A stretch of 64,000 bases of DNA. Source: Actinomadura violacea (GTDB lineage: Bacteria; Actinomycetota; Actinomycetes; Streptosporangiales; Streptosporangiaceae). The notes beneath the pieces were generated by a model that did no database searches, was not told the DNA's origin, and saw only the letters and a list, made by a program, of their open reading frames with translations. Shown one piece after another: positions 41,894 to 51,244 of the stretch; the first letter of the stretch is position 1; every line of letters starts with the position of its first letter. Made by a program: the position numbers and the translations under genes. The stretch is from positions 232,279 through 296,278 of the forward strand of contig NZ_JAGEPF010000015.1 in NCBI RefSeq assembly GCF_017573465.1, read 5' to 3'.

Positions 41894-43707
41894 TCCTGCA
41901 GCTCACCGTCGCCGTCCCCGTCCTGGTCGCCGCGCTGCTGGCCACCGCCGGACGGTGGCTGCCCCGCCTGGCCGTCGACGTCGCCGCCGTCCTGGCCGTC
42001 GCCGCCGTCGCCGCGCTGGCCGCCCTCACCCTCACCCGCGCCCCCCACCACGCGCAGGTCAGCTGGCTCGGCGGCTGGGGACCGGCCACCGACGTCGGCA
42101 TCCCCCTGGTCGCCGACCCCTTCGCCGCCGGCCTCGCCCTCATCACCGCCCTGCTCACCCTCGCCGCGCTGCTGTTCTCCTGGCGGTTCTTCACCGAGAT
42201 CCAGGCGATCTTCCACACCCTCATGCTGCTGTTCCTGGCGGCGATGGTCGCCTACGTCTACACCGGCGACCTGTTCGACGCGTTCGTGTTCTTCGAGCTG
42301 ATGAGCGTCGTGGCGTTCGCGCTCACCGGCTACCGCTCCGAGGAGCCCTCCACCGTCCACGGCGCCCTCAACTTCGGCATCATCCAGTCGATCGGCGCCT
42401 ACCTCACCCTCGCCGGCATCGCCCTGGTGTACGCGCGCACCGGGCAGCTCGGCCTCGCCACCGCCGGACGCGCCCTCGCCGGCACCGGCGGCGGGCACGG
42501 CGACGCCCTGGTCACCGCCGCGTTCGTGCTGATCTGCACCGGCTACCTGGTGAAGGCGTCCGCCGTCCCCTTCCACTTCTGGCTCGCCGACGCCCACGCC
42601 GTCGCCCCCACCCCCGTCTGCGTGCTGTTCTCCGGCATCATGGTGCCGCTCGGCGTCTACGGCATCGCCCGCACCTACTGGGCGACGTTCGCCGGGCTCG
42701 TCCCGCTGCGCGCCATCGCCGTCCTCGGCGCCGCCGCCGCGCTGCTCGGCGCCGTCATGTGCGTCCTGCAGCACCACATCAAACGGCTGCTGGCCTACTC
42801 CACCATCAGCCACGTCGGGCTGCTGCTGGTCGGCGTCGCCGCCCACGGACCGGGCGCCCTCGCCGGCACCGCCTACTACCTCGCCGGGCACGCCGGCGTG
42901 AAAGGCGCCCTGTTCCTGGCCGCCGGCGCCCTGCTCAACCGGCACGAGACCGTCGACGAGCACGAACTGCGCGGCCGCGGCCGCGGCATGCCCGTCACCG
43001 GCGCCACCTTCCTGCTCGGCGCGCTCGGCCTGGCCGGGCTGCCGCCGTCCGGGCTGTTCGCCGGGCACGCCGTCACCGAGCACGCCGCCGAGGAACTCGG
43101 CTGGTGGTGGTTCACCCCGCTGGCCGTCGTCGCGTCCGCGCTCACCGCCGGCGCCGTCCTGCGCGTCTGGCTCGGGGTGTTCCGCGGCACCCCCGCCGAG
43201 GAGGACCCCGCCCGCGACGGACGCGACCACGGCGGGCAGGACCACCGCGAGGGCGGCCACGAGGACCCCGAGACCCGCCCCACCCTGCGCACACTGCCCT
43301 GGACGATGGTCACCCCCGGCCTCGCCCTGCTCATCGCCGCGCTGCTGGCCGGGCTGATCCCCGGCGGGCCCGTCGGCGCCGCCGCCGCGATGTTCACCGA
43401 CCGCGACGGCTACGCCGGCCTCGTGCTGGACGGCCGCGTCCCCCACCCCCACTCCACCCCCGCCGACCCCTGGACCGCCTCCGGCGTCGCCGGGTTCCTG
43501 GTCACCGTGCTGCTGGCCGCGCTGATCGCCGTGTACGCGGTGCGGCGCCGCGCCTCCGAACGCACCGGCGGCGAGGGGGTCCTCGCGCGCGCCGCAGCGG
43601 CGGCCGCCGGGCGCCTGCACGCCCTGCACTCCGGCCACATCGGCGACTACGCCGCCTGGCTCACCGCCGGCGTCGCCGTCCTCGCCCTGCTCACCGCCCG
43701 CTTCTGA
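41890..43707 (+). CDS. mnhD: Large proton-conducting antiporter subunit (MnhD/NuoN-like)
   Basis: A 605-residue protein with about 14-15 transmembrane helices. The NuoL/M/N-type signature is clear: the Glu in AFVFFELMSVVAFALTGYRSEEPSTVHGALNFGIIQSIGAYLTL, the Lys in YLVKASAVPFHFWLADAHAVAPTPVCVLFSGIMVPLGVYGIART, and HIKRLLAYSTISHVGLLLVG. It is the only large proton-channel subunit here; a separate MrpA N-terminal homologue is absent. GTG at 41890 overlaps the mnhC stop. Confidence 0.9.
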   Translation: MILQLTVAVPVLVAALLATAGRWLPRLAVDVAAVLAVAAVAALAALTLTRAPHHAQVSWLGGWGPATDVGIPLVADPFAAGLALITALLTLAALLFSWRFFTEIQAIFHTLMLLFLAAMVAYVYTGDLFDAFVFFELMSVVAFALTGYRSEEPSTVHGALNFGIIQSIGAYLTLAGIALVYARTGQLGLATAGRALAGTGGGHGDALVTAAFVLICTGYLVKASAVPFHFWLADAHAVAPTPVCVLFSGIMVPLGVYGIARTYWATFAGLVPLRAIAVLGAAAALLGAVMCVLQHHIKRLLAYSTISHVGLLLVGVAAHGPGALAGTAYYLAGHAGVKGALFLAAGALLNRHETVDEHELRGRGRGMPVTGATFLLGALGLAGLPPSGLFAGHAVTEHAAEELGWWWFTPLAVVASALTAGAVLRVWLGVFRGTPAEEDPARDGRDHGGQDHREGGHEDPETRPTLRTLPWTMVTPGLALLIAALLAGLIPGGPVGAAAAMFTDRDGYAGLVLDGRVPHPHSTPADPWTASGVAGFLVTVLLAALIAVYAVRRRASERTGGEGVLARAAAAAAGRLHALHSGHIGDYAAWLTAGVAVLALLTARF

Positions 43708-43824
43708 CCCGGCCCCGCGTCCACACCGAGTCACTGCCGAGTAGCCGCCGGGTTGCCGCCGCGCGCACCGGCGCGCGACCCTGACACCCGCAAACCGCCG
43801 CACGGGGAGAGGAGCCGCCGCCGC

Positions 43825-45030
43825 ATGGACCACCGCACGGCCCGCCCCGCACCAGCGGCCCCGCCCGCACAGCCCGGACGCGGACGCGGCGCCCTGGCGC
43901 CACCCGCCGCGCTCCTCGCCGCGGCGCTGCTGACCACCGCCGCGATCGTCGCCGTCCTGCTGCACCAGCGCCCCGCGCACCCGCCCGGCGCCGCACCACC
44001 CGCCCGCGTCCTGTCGCGCTACGAGACCGCCGCGCCCGGCAACACCATCGACCGCGACTGCGGCTACAGCGCCCCGCTGCCCGGCCACCGCAGCCTCTGG
44101 CTGTTCTGCGACTCCACCTGGAAGGGCGCCCACCCCGGCCTGTGGCTCGGCGCGACCGCCGCCACCGGCACCGCCGCCCCCGCACGCGTCCCCACCGACC
44201 TCACCGAACTCCCCACCCCCGGCACCCCGCAGGCCGGCACGCCCGCCGACCGGCCGCCGCAGGCGCTGCTGGCCACCCCGCCCGGCCTCCAACTGCCCGG
44301 CGGCGCCCCCTGCCACATCCCCGGCACCGCCTACAGCGCCTCCTGGATCTCCGGCGCCGTCCCCCTCCACCGCGACGGGACCGTCCTGCTCACCTACACC
44401 GACGTGTGCGTCCACGGCCTCACCATCGCCGCGCAGGGCTACGGCATCGCCGCCTACCGGCCCGCGAGCCGCACCCCGCAGGGCCAGACCCGCGTGTTCA
44501 CCGTCCCCGGCGGCCTGCCGTTCCAGCTGACCCTCGGCTCCCCCGTCCTGCGCGACGGTCACCTCTACCTGTACGGGTCGACGTGCGACACCTGGACCAT
44601 CGGCGCCTGCGCCGCCGGCCGCGTCACCCTCGCCCGCGTCCCCGCCGACCCCGCCGCCTGGCGCGACCCGTCCGCCTACCGGTACTGGTCGCCCGGCGGG
44701 TGGACGCCCGACGCGTCCCGCGCCCAGACCGTCGCCCCCGGCGCCGCGCCCGCCGCCGTCCATGTCGCCGACTACACCGCCGCCGGCAAAGGTCTCGTCC
44801 TCATCGAGCAGCTCGGCCTGCACGGCGGGTTCCGGCTGTGGCGCGCCCCCGCCCCGCAAGGACCCTGGCGACCCGCCGGCGGCGGCAGCGTCCCCTGCTC
44901 GGGCGGCACCGGCAACGACCAATGCCGCGCCTTCATCGGCCACCCCGAGCTCAGCACCCCGGACGCGCTGCTGATGTCGTACTACAACCCCGCCGACCGG
45001 CACGTCAGCGTCGCCGCCGTCCCCTGGTGA
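43825..45030 (+). CDS. Single-span secreted/extracellular beta-propeller-like protein
   Basis: A 401-residue protein with one N-terminal transmembrane segment (~30-50, PPAALLAAALLTTAAIVAVLL) and a large extracellular part with repeated short strand motifs (WLFCDSTWKG, VLLTYTDVC, LYLYGSTCDTW, PEGWTPDASRAQ, SYYNPADRHVSVAAVPW) and six or more cysteines. The repeats resemble the DUF4185/five-bladed propeller glycosidase-like fold; catalytic function is not evident. ATG at 43825 with GGAGAGGAG upstream. It follows mnhD by 117 bp. Confidence 0.7.
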   Translation: MDHRTARPAPAAPPAQPGRGRGALAPPAALLAAALLTTAAIVAVLLHQRPAHPPGAAPPARVLSRYETAAPGNTIDRDCGYSAPLPGHRSLWLFCDSTWKGAHPGLWLGATAATGTAAPARVPTDLTELPTPGTPQAGTPADRPPQALLATPPGLQLPGGAPCHIPGTAYSASWISGAVPLHRDGTVLLTYTDVCVHGLTIAAQGYGIAAYRPASRTPQGQTRVFTVPGGLPFQLTLGSPVLRDGHLYLYGSTCDTWTIGACAAGRVTLARVPADPAAWRDPSAYRYWSPGGWTPDASRAQTVAPGAAPAAVHVADYTAAGKGLVLIEQLGLHGGFRLWRAPAPQGPWRPAGGGSVPCSGGTGNDQCRAFIGHPELSTPDALLMSYYNPADRHVSVAAVPW

Positions 45031-45049
45031 CCCCGTCCCCTGGAGGCCG

Positions 45050-45766
45050 TCAGACGCTCCACAGGCGGCGCCTGCGGTAGCGCGGCTCCCACCGCAGCCG
45101 GTTCAGCTCCCGCACCTCGCGCGGCAGCGCCGTCAGGAACCGGCTGCGCTCCAGCGGCGCGATCCCGTCCACCATCCACGGCACCGTCCCCTCACCGCAC
45201 CTGCCGCCGCCGGCGGCCGTGCACGCCGCCACCGCGTCGCCCGCGAACCCCGCCCAGTCCGCCGGGCCCAGCACCCGCCGCGCCAGCGCCAGCACGCCCG
45301 CCTCCTCATGCCGCAGATGCACCTCCAGCGCCGCCCGCAGCCCCCGCACCGCCGACACGACCTCCTCGCGGACGCCGTCCTCCAGCACCGCGTCCAGCAC
45401 CGCCACCAGCGGCCCCACCCCGACGTACTCCGCACGCAGCTCCGCCACCACCCCCAGCTCCGGGCTGTGCCCCGCGACCGCGCGCTCCACCCGCGGCCAC
45501 AGCGCGCCCTCCTGCAGCTCGTGATGCAGGCGCAGCTGCTCCTTCAGGTTCTCCCAGCCCGCCCGCACCAGCGGCGCATGCGCCCTGCCCGCCGCCGCTG
45601 CCGCCGCCAGCCGCTCCAGATCCCGGCGGAACGCCGCATGCCCCGCACGCGCGAACGCGTCCACGAACGCCGGCCCCGCCAGGCCGAGCATGCCCGCGGC
45701 CGCCCGGCCACCACCGGGCCCGGCCGCCGCCGCCCGCCCGGGCGGCGCGATTGAAAAAGTGTCCAT
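45050..45766 (-). CDS. Hemerythrin-like (HHE cation-binding) protein
   Basis: A 238-residue protein whose middle ~130 residues have the HHE four-helix-bundle pattern: a His-rich first half (LKEQLRLHHELQEGALWPRVE) and LEVHLRHEEAGVLALARR later. Such proteins bind a di-iron or other metal centre and sense O2 or NO or store iron. Around this core the sequence is Ala/Gly-rich. Start ATG at 45766 is likely but its ribosome site is weak; an upstream ATG at 45826 is in frame. Convergent with the secreted-protein gene. Confidence 0.72.
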   Translation of the reverse strand: MDTFSIAPPGRAAAAGPGGGRAAAGMLGLAGPAFVDAFARAGHAAFRRDLERLAAAAAAGRAHAPLVRAGWENLKEQLRLHHELQEGALWPRVERAVAGHSPELGVVAELRAEYVGVGPLVAVLDAVLEDGVREEVVSAVRGLRAALEVHLRHEEAGVLALARRVLGPADWAGFAGDAVAACTAAGGGRCGEGTVPWMVDGIAPLERSRFLTALPREVRELNRLRWEPRYRRRRLWSV

Positions 45767-45854
45767 ACCAGGATGAGGGCCCCGGCCCCCTCGAATGTGA
45801 CAGGACGGCCCCGAGACCTCGCTCACGCCGCCCCGCCACCCGCGGCAGGCGAAA

Positions 45855-46685
45855 TCAGCCGGGCGGTGTCCGGCGGGCGATCGCCGCCTCGATGCCGTCC
45901 AGCACGATCTCCAGCCCGCCCTCGAACGCCTCCCGCGCCGCCCGCTCCAGATACGACGCCCCGCCGGCCGCCTCGGCGTCCTCCCGCACGTCGGGGGCGC
46001 CCTCGGCGTCCAGCCACGCCACGTGCGGGAACCGCCCGGCGAACCCCGGCGCGGCCCGCAGCAGCGCCTCGGTCCGCCCGTGCCACCACTGCTGCTCCGT
46101 CAGGCCCGTCGCCCGCACCGCCCGCCGCGACTCCGCCACCGTCCGCGCCGCGCCCCGCACCACGCCCGACAGCGTCGCCACCGCCCGCCGCACCCCCCGC
46201 GCGTCCAGGCCCGTCGCCGCGAGCACCCCCAGCAGCGCCTCCAGCGCCCCGTACTCGTTGGGCCCCAGCACCGGACGCGCCTGCGACACCTGCAGCACCC
46301 ACGGATGCCGCAGGTAGAACGCCCAGCCGTCGTCCGCCCACGCCTGCAGCGCCGCCCGCCACCCCGCCGACACCTCATAGGACGGCGGCAGCTCCGCCAG
46401 CGCCCGGTCGTACATCAGGTCCACCAGCTCGGCCTTGCCCGGAACGTAGGTGTAGAGCGCCATCGCCGTGCGGCCCAGCCGCTCGCCGACCGCGCGCATC
46501 GACAGCGCCGCCATCCCCTCGGCGTCGGCGACCGCGATCGCCGCGTCCACGATGGCCGCCACGCTCAGCCCCGGCCTCGGCCCGGGACGCGGCGCGGGCC
46601 CCGAACCGGGCGGCGCCGCGTCGGGGCGGCCCCACAGCAGGTCCATCGAGCGGCGCGGATCGCCCTGTCCCGCGAAGACGGTCAC
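45855..46685 (-). CDS. TetR/AcrR-family regulator
   Basis: A 276-residue TetR-type repressor. The HTH is at ~45-90 (LSVAAIVDAAIAVADAEGMAALSMRAVGERLGRTAMALYTYVPGKAELVDLMYDRAL); the C-terminal ligand domain resembles TetR_C. GTG at 46685 has GGAG 7 bases upstream; an ATG 39 bases further in is an alternative. It is divergent from the UvrA-like gene across an AT-richer 82-bp gap, so it likely represses it. Confidence 0.88.
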   Translation of the reverse strand: MTVFAGQGDPRRSMDLLWGRPDAAPPGSGPAPRPGPRPGLSVAAIVDAAIAVADAEGMAALSMRAVGERLGRTAMALYTYVPGKAELVDLMYDRALAELPPSYEVSAGWRAALQAWADDGWAFYLRHPWVLQVSQARPVLGPNEYGALEALLGVLAATGLDARGVRRAVATLSGVVRGAARTVAESRRAVRATGLTEQQWWHGRTEALLRAAPGFAGRFPHVAWLDAEGAPDVREDAEAAGGASYLERAAREAFEGGLEIVLDGIEAAIARRTPPG

Positions 46686-46767
46686 CGAACAACTCCGTAT
46701 GCCGTAAACTGTTTCATTCCGCGATCTCTTTACACCATAAGCTATCAAGCCGCTGCGAGGACGACGC

Positions 46768-49089
46768 ATGCCCCTCCCGCCCACCACCGGCACCACCACG
46801 AGCACCGCCCCGAGCACCGGATCCGGTCCGGCCGCCGCCGACCGGCACGACGTCATCGAGGTCCGCGGCGCCCGCGAGAACAACCTCGCCGGCGTCGACC
46901 TCGACATCCCCAAGCGCCGCCTCACCGTCTTCACCGGCGTGTCCGGCTCGGGCAAGTCGTCGCTGGTGTTCGGCACCATCGCCGCCGAGTCACGGCGGCT
47001 GATCAACGAGACCTACACCGCGTTCCTGCAGTCGTTCATGGGCAGCCCCGCCCGCCCCGACGTCGACGCGCTGCGCAACCTGTCCGCGGCGATCATCGTC
47101 GACCAGGAGCCGATGGGCGCCAACTCCCGCTCCACCGTCGGCACCGCCACCGACGCCCACACCATGCTGCGGATCATCTTCTCCCGCCTCGCCGAACCGA
47201 GCGCCGGGACGTCCTCGGCCTACAGCTTCAACAGCGCCGAGGGCATGTGCCCCGAATGCGAGGGCCTCGGCCGTACCACCGCCGTCGACCTCGACCAGCT
47301 CCTCGACCGCGACCTGTCGCTCAACGAGGGCGCCGTCACCGTCCCCGGCTTCGCCGTCGGCTCCTGGTACTGGAAGGTGCTCGCCGAGTCCGGGCTCTTC
47401 GACCCCGACGCCAAACTGCGCGACTACACCCCCGCCCAGTGGGACGACTTCCTCGACAAGCCCGCCACCAAGATCCAGAGCCACGGCCTCAACACCACCT
47501 ACGAGGGCCTGCTGGTGAAGGTGCGGCGGCTCTACCTCGGCAAGGACCGCGACTCCCTGCAGCCGCACATCCGCGCGTTCGTCGACCGCGCCGTCACCTT
47601 CTCCACCTGCCCCGCCTGCGGCGGCGCCCGCCTCAACCCCGCCGCGCTCGCCGGCCGCATCGGCGGGCTGAACATCGCCGACTGCGCCGCCCTGCAGATC
47701 AGCGACCTCGCCGAGTTCGTCGCCAAGATCGACGACGAGTCCGTCGCGCCGCTGGTCGCCACCCTGCGCGAGACCCTCGACTCGCTGGTGGAGATCGGCC
47801 TCGGCTACCTCAGCCTGGACCGCGAGTCGCCCAGCCTGTCGGGCGGCGAGGCGCAGCGCGTGAAGATGGTCCGCCACCTCGGCTCGTCCCTCACCGACGT
47901 CACCTACGTCTTCGACGAACCCACCGCCGGGCTGCACCCCCACGACATCGCGCGGATGAACGACCTGCTGCTGCGGCTGCGCGACAAGGGCAACACCGTC
48001 CTGGTCGTCGAGCACAAGCCCGAGACCATCGCGATCGCCGACCACGTCGTCGACCTCGGCCCCGGAGCCGGCACCGCCGGCGGGCACGTCTGCTACACCG
48101 GCGACGTCGCCGGGCTGCGCGCCTCCGGCACCCTCACCGGACGCCACCTGGACCACCGCGCCCGGCTCCGCGAACGGCCCCGCACCCCGGCCGGGCACCT
48201 GCCGATCCGCGGCGCGAACCTGCACAACCTGCAGGGCGTCGACGTGGACGTCCCGCTCGGCGTGCTCACCGTCGTCACCGGCGTCGCCGGATCCGGCAAG
48301 AGCTCCCTGATCCACGGGGCGCTGCCCGGACGCGACGGCGTCGTCGTGGTCGACCAGTCCGCCATCCGCGGGTCCCGGCGCAGCAACCCCGCCACCTACA
48401 CCGGCCTGCTCGACCACGTCCGCACCGCGTTCGCCAAGGCCAACGGCGTCAAGGCCGCCCTGTTCAGCGCCAACTCCGAAGGCGCCTGCCCCGCCTGCAA
48501 GGGCATCGGCCTGATCTACACCGACCTGGCGATGATGGCGGGCGTCGCCGCCGTCTGCGAGAAGTGCGAAGGGCGCCGCTACACCGCCGATGTCCTCGCC
48601 TACACCCTGCGCGGCAAGGACATCAGCCAGGTCCTGGCGATGCCCGTCGAGCAGGCCCGCGAGTTCTTCCCCACCGGCCGCGCCCACGCCGTCCTGGACC
48701 GGCTCGCCGGCGTCGGCCTCGGCTACCTCACCCTCGGCCAGCCCCTCACCACCCTGTCCGGCGGGGAGCGCCAGCGCCTCAAGCTCGCCGTCAACATGGC
48801 CGGCGACGCCGCCGTCTACGTCCTCGACGAGCCCACCACCGGCCTGCACCTGGCCGACGTCGACCAGCTGCTCGGCCTGCTCGACCGGCTCGTCGACGCC
48901 GGGAACACCGTCATCGTCATCGAACACCACCAGGCCGTCATGGCCCACGCCGACCACATCATCGACCTCGGCCCCGGCGCCGGAGCCGACGGCGGCCGCG
49001 TCGTGTTCACCGGCACCCCCGCCGACCTGGTCGCCGGCGCCGACACCCGCACCGCCCGCCACCTGCGCGCCTACATCGGACGCGACTGA
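46768..49089 (+). CDS. UvrA-like ABC ATPase, probably DNA-intercalator resistance (DrrC-like)
   Basis: A 773-residue two-ABC protein. N-terminal Walker A GVSGSGKSS is at residues 57-65, C-terminal GVAGSGKSS about residue 507; signatures SLSGGEAQRVKM and TLSGGERQRLKL; zinc-binding pairs CPECEGLG, CPACGG, CPACKG and CEKCEGRR. It lacks the UvrB-binding region and ~170 residues of full UvrA, placing it with UvrA2/DrrC proteins that protect against DNA-binding drugs. ATG at 46768. A divergent TetR gene suggests drug induction. A terminator follows. Confidence 0.88.
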   Translation: MPLPPTTGTTTSTAPSTGSGPAAADRHDVIEVRGARENNLAGVDLDIPKRRLTVFTGVSGSGKSSLVFGTIAAESRRLINETYTAFLQSFMGSPARPDVDALRNLSAAIIVDQEPMGANSRSTVGTATDAHTMLRIIFSRLAEPSAGTSSAYSFNSAEGMCPECEGLGRTTAVDLDQLLDRDLSLNEGAVTVPGFAVGSWYWKVLAESGLFDPDAKLRDYTPAQWDDFLDKPATKIQSHGLNTTYEGLLVKVRRLYLGKDRDSLQPHIRAFVDRAVTFSTCPACGGARLNPAALAGRIGGLNIADCAALQISDLAEFVAKIDDESVAPLVATLRETLDSLVEIGLGYLSLDRESPSLSGGEAQRVKMVRHLGSSLTDVTYVFDEPTAGLHPHDIARMNDLLLRLRDKGNTVLVVEHKPETIAIADHVVDLGPGAGTAGGHVCYTGDVAGLRASGTLTGRHLDHRARLRERPRTPAGHLPIRGANLHNLQGVDVDVPLGVLTVVTGVAGSGKSSLIHGALPGRDGVVVVDQSAIRGSRRSNPATYTGLLDHVRTAFAKANGVKAALFSANSEGACPACKGIGLIYTDLAMMAGVAAVCEKCEGRRYTADVLAYTLRGKDISQVLAMPVEQAREFFPTGRAHAVLDRLAGVGLGYLTLGQPLTTLSGGERQRLKLAVNMAGDAAVYVLDEPTTGLHLADVDQLLGLLDRLVDAGNTVIVIEHHQAVMAHADHIIDLGPGAGADGGRVVFTGTPADLVAGADTRTARHLRAYIGRD

Positions 49090-49097
49090 CCGGCAGG

Positions 49098-49132
49098 CGG
49101 CGGGCCGGGCCGGGACCCGGCCCGGCCCGCCG
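49098..49132. terminator. Perfect 17-bp hairpin between convergent genes
   Basis: 49098-49114 and 49116-49132 are exact reverse complements around a single base, ending the UvrA-like gene and abutting the end of the leftward VOC gene. Confidence 0.85.
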
Positions 49133-49552
49133 TCACCGCGACGCCAGCATCTGCAGGTAGTGCGGGTTGGTCATCACCCCGAGCACGTTGCCGAACGGGT
49201 CCACGACCGACGCCGTCGCGAACCCCGTGCCCTCCCCGCGCTCGGTGATCTCCTCGTGGACGCGGGCGCCCATCGACACCAGCCGCCGCACCGCGCCCTC
49301 CAGGTCGTCGACGTGCCAGTACGCCACCGCCCCGCCCGGCTCCCCCGACCCCGCCGCCCCGGGACGGAACCGCGCGTCGATCAGCCCCAGCTCGTGCTGG
49401 TGGTCCCCGATCCGGAACTCCAGGTAGACCGCCCCGCCGTCCGGGCCCGGGACGCGGAAGTACGGCGCCGCCCCGAGCAGCTCGGTGTACCAGCCGCCGG
49501 CCGCCTCCACGTCGTCGGCGAAAAAGCTGATCGTCGCCAGTCCACGCAGCAT
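49133..49552 (-). CDS. VOC-superfamily (glyoxalase-like) protein
   Basis: A 139-residue protein: LRGLATISFFADDVEAAGGWYTELLGAAPYFRV, GGAVYLEFRIGDHQHELGLID, VAYWHVDDLEGAVRRLVSMGARVHEEITERGEGTGFATASVVDPFGNVLGVMTNPHY. These are the paired beta-alpha-beta-beta-beta modules and metal-ligand pattern of the glyoxalase/bleomycin-resistance fold. ATG at 49552 with GGAGAA upstream. Divergent from a WYL regulator with a palindromic operator between them, so likely its target. Confidence 0.88.
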   Translation of the reverse strand: MLRGLATISFFADDVEAAGGWYTELLGAAPYFRVPGPDGGAVYLEFRIGDHQHELGLIDARFRPGAAGSGEPGGAVAYWHVDDLEGAVRRLVSMGARVHEEITERGEGTGFATASVVDPFGNVLGVMTNPHYLQMLASR

Positions 49553-49632
49553 GTCGTTCTCCGTCCACCAGGGGGACCGGACGTCCTCCGGCCCCGACAA
49601 CGACCACGCTAGGAGCCCATTAGGTCAGTGAA

Positions 49633-49647
49633 CGTCCTAATAGGACG
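49633..49647. promoter_or_regulatory. Palindromic operator between VOC and WYL genes
   Basis: CGTCCTA-A-TAGGACG, a perfect 7+1+7 palindrome, only 6 bp before the WYL start. A TTAGG at 49620-49624 with CCTAA at 49636-49640 forms an overlapping second dyad. This fits an autoregulating local repressor. Confidence 0.6.
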
Positions 49648-49652
49648 GCAGG

Positions 49653-50636
49653 ATGGAACCCATGCGCGATCCCTCCCGACGGCTGCTGCGGCTGCTGTCC
49701 CTCCTGCAGACGCCCCGCGACTGGACCGGCGCCGAACTCGCCGACCGGCTCGACGTCACCGACCGCACCGTCCGCCGCGACATCGACCGGCTGCGCACCC
49801 TCGGCTACCCCGTCCACGCCGTGCACGGCAGCACCGGCGGCTACCGGCTCACCGCCGGCACCGCGATGCCTCCGCTGCTGCTCGACGACGACGAGGCGAC
49901 CGCCATCGCGATCGGCCTGCGCACCGCCGGCGCCGTCACCGGCATCGAGGACGCCTCCCAGCGCGCCCTCGCCAAGCTCGAGCAGGTCCTGCCGAAGCGG
50001 CTGCGGCACCGCGTGACCGCGCTCGCGCGGGCCGCCGTCCCGCTCCCGCCGACCGGCGACGCGCCGCCCGCCGCCGACCCCGCCGTCCTGGCCGTCCTCG
50101 CCGCCGCCTGCGTCGCCGGCGAGAACGTCCGCTTCGCCTACACCACCGCCGACGGCACCCAGAGCCGCCGGCACGCCCAGCCGCAGCGGCTCGTCACCGC
50201 CGCCCGCCGCTGGTACCTGGTCGCCCACGACGAGGACCGCGCCGACTGGCGCACCTACCGCGCCGACCGCATCACCGACCCGCACGGCACCGGCGTCCGC
50301 GCCCCCACCCGCACCCTGCCCGGCGGCGCCGACCCCGCCGCCTGGGCCATGGACAACCTCGCCGGCGGCTCCGGCGCCATCCGCGCCCGCCTGCTGCTGC
50401 ACGCCCCCATCGCCGAGGCCGCCCGGCACGTCACCGCCTGGCACGGCGTCCTGGAACCGGTCGACGAGCGCAGCTGCCACCTGCACACCCGCTCGGGCTC
50501 CCTGCGGTACCTGGCGCACCGCATCGCGCTCCTGGACGTCGACTACACCCTGCTCGACCCGCCCGAACTGGCCGCCCACCTCGCCGCCATCGCCGACCGG
50601 ATCACCCGCGCGACCCGGCCGCTCACCGGCCCCTGA
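49653..50636 (+). CDS. HTH/WYL-domain regulator (YafY-like)
   Basis: A 327-residue regulator: N-terminal winged helix (RLLRLLSLLQTPRDWTGAELADRLDVTDRTVRRDIDRLRTLGYPVHAVHGSTGGYRL) and a WYL ligand domain (VRFAYTTADGTQSRRHAQPQRLVTAARRWYLVAHDEDRADWRTYRADRI). Canonical WYL residues appear as W-Y-L in RRWYLVA. It is divergent from a VOC gene. ATG at 49653. Similar WYL/VOC pairs are common in actinobacteria. Confidence 0.9.
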   Translation: MEPMRDPSRRLLRLLSLLQTPRDWTGAELADRLDVTDRTVRRDIDRLRTLGYPVHAVHGSTGGYRLTAGTAMPPLLLDDDEATAIAIGLRTAGAVTGIEDASQRALAKLEQVLPKRLRHRVTALARAAVPLPPTGDAPPAADPAVLAVLAAACVAGENVRFAYTTADGTQSRRHAQPQRLVTAARRWYLVAHDEDRADWRTYRADRITDPHGTGVRAPTRTLPGGADPAAWAMDNLAGGSGAIRARLLLHAPIAEAARHVTAWHGVLEPVDERSCHLHTRSGSLRYLAHRIALLDVDYTLLDPPELAAHLAAIADRITRATRPLTGP

Positions 50637-50649
50637 ACCGCGCGCTTGT

Positions 50650-51150
50650 TCAGGAACGGGAGGTGTCGCCCAGCGACTCCAGCAGCAGCCGCAGCGTGCC
50701 CGCCAGCTCCTCCCGCCCGGACGCGCCGAGCGCGGCCAGCAGCCGCGCCTCGTTCGCCACGTGCGCGCCGACCGCCTCGTCCACGACCGCAAGGCCCCGC
50801 GGGGTGAGCCGGATCAGCACCGACCGCCGGTCCCCGGCGTCGCGGACCCGCTCCACCAGCCCCTTGGCCTCCATCCGGTCGATCCGGTTGGTGATCGCCC
50901 CCGAGGTCACCATCGCCGCCCGCAGCAGCGCGCCCGCGGTCAGCTCGTAGGGGGCGCCCGAGCGGCGCAGCGTCGCCAGCACGTCGAACTCCCAGTTCTC
51001 CAGCCCCCGCTCGGCGAAGAACCCGCGCAGCTCCCGGTGCAGCAGCATCTGCAGCCGGGAGATCCGGCCGACGATCCCCATCGGCCACACGTCCAGGTCG
51101 GGCCGCTCCCGCGCCCACTGCGCGAGGATGTCGTCCACCGCGTCCGCCAT
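50650..51150 (-). CDS. MarR-family regulator
   Basis: A 166-residue MarR: winged helix with WEFDVLATLRRSGAPYELTAGALLRAAMVTSGAITNRIDRMEAKGLVERVRDAGDRRSVLIRLTPRGLAVVDEA. ATG at 51150 after GAGGAGG. A 14-bp palindrome lies 15 bp upstream, suggesting autoregulation. It is convergent with the WYL gene; the next gene to its right (cynR) points the same way and no obvious target is adjacent. Confidence 0.9.
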   Translation of the reverse strand: MADAVDDILAQWARERPDLDVWPMGIVGRISRLQMLLHRELRGFFAERGLENWEFDVLATLRRSGAPYELTAGALLRAAMVTSGAITNRIDRMEAKGLVERVRDAGDRRSVLIRLTPRGLAVVDEAVGAHVANEARLLAALGASGREELAGTLRLLLESLGDTSRS

Positions 51151-51165
51151 CGCCGCCTCCTCATA

Positions 51166-51179
51166 TCTCAACGTTGAGA
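51166..51179. promoter_or_regulatory. MarR-type operator
   Basis: TCTCAACGTTGAGA is a perfect 14-bp palindrome in an AT-richer context just upstream of the leftward MarR gene; many MarR regulators bind TATCTCAACGTTGAGATA-like sites. Confidence 0.65.
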
Positions 51180-51244
51180 ATATCGATCGGCGGCGAATCC
51201 GTCAGGGCGCCTCGGCTGCCGCGAACGAACCCCTCAACGGCGGC

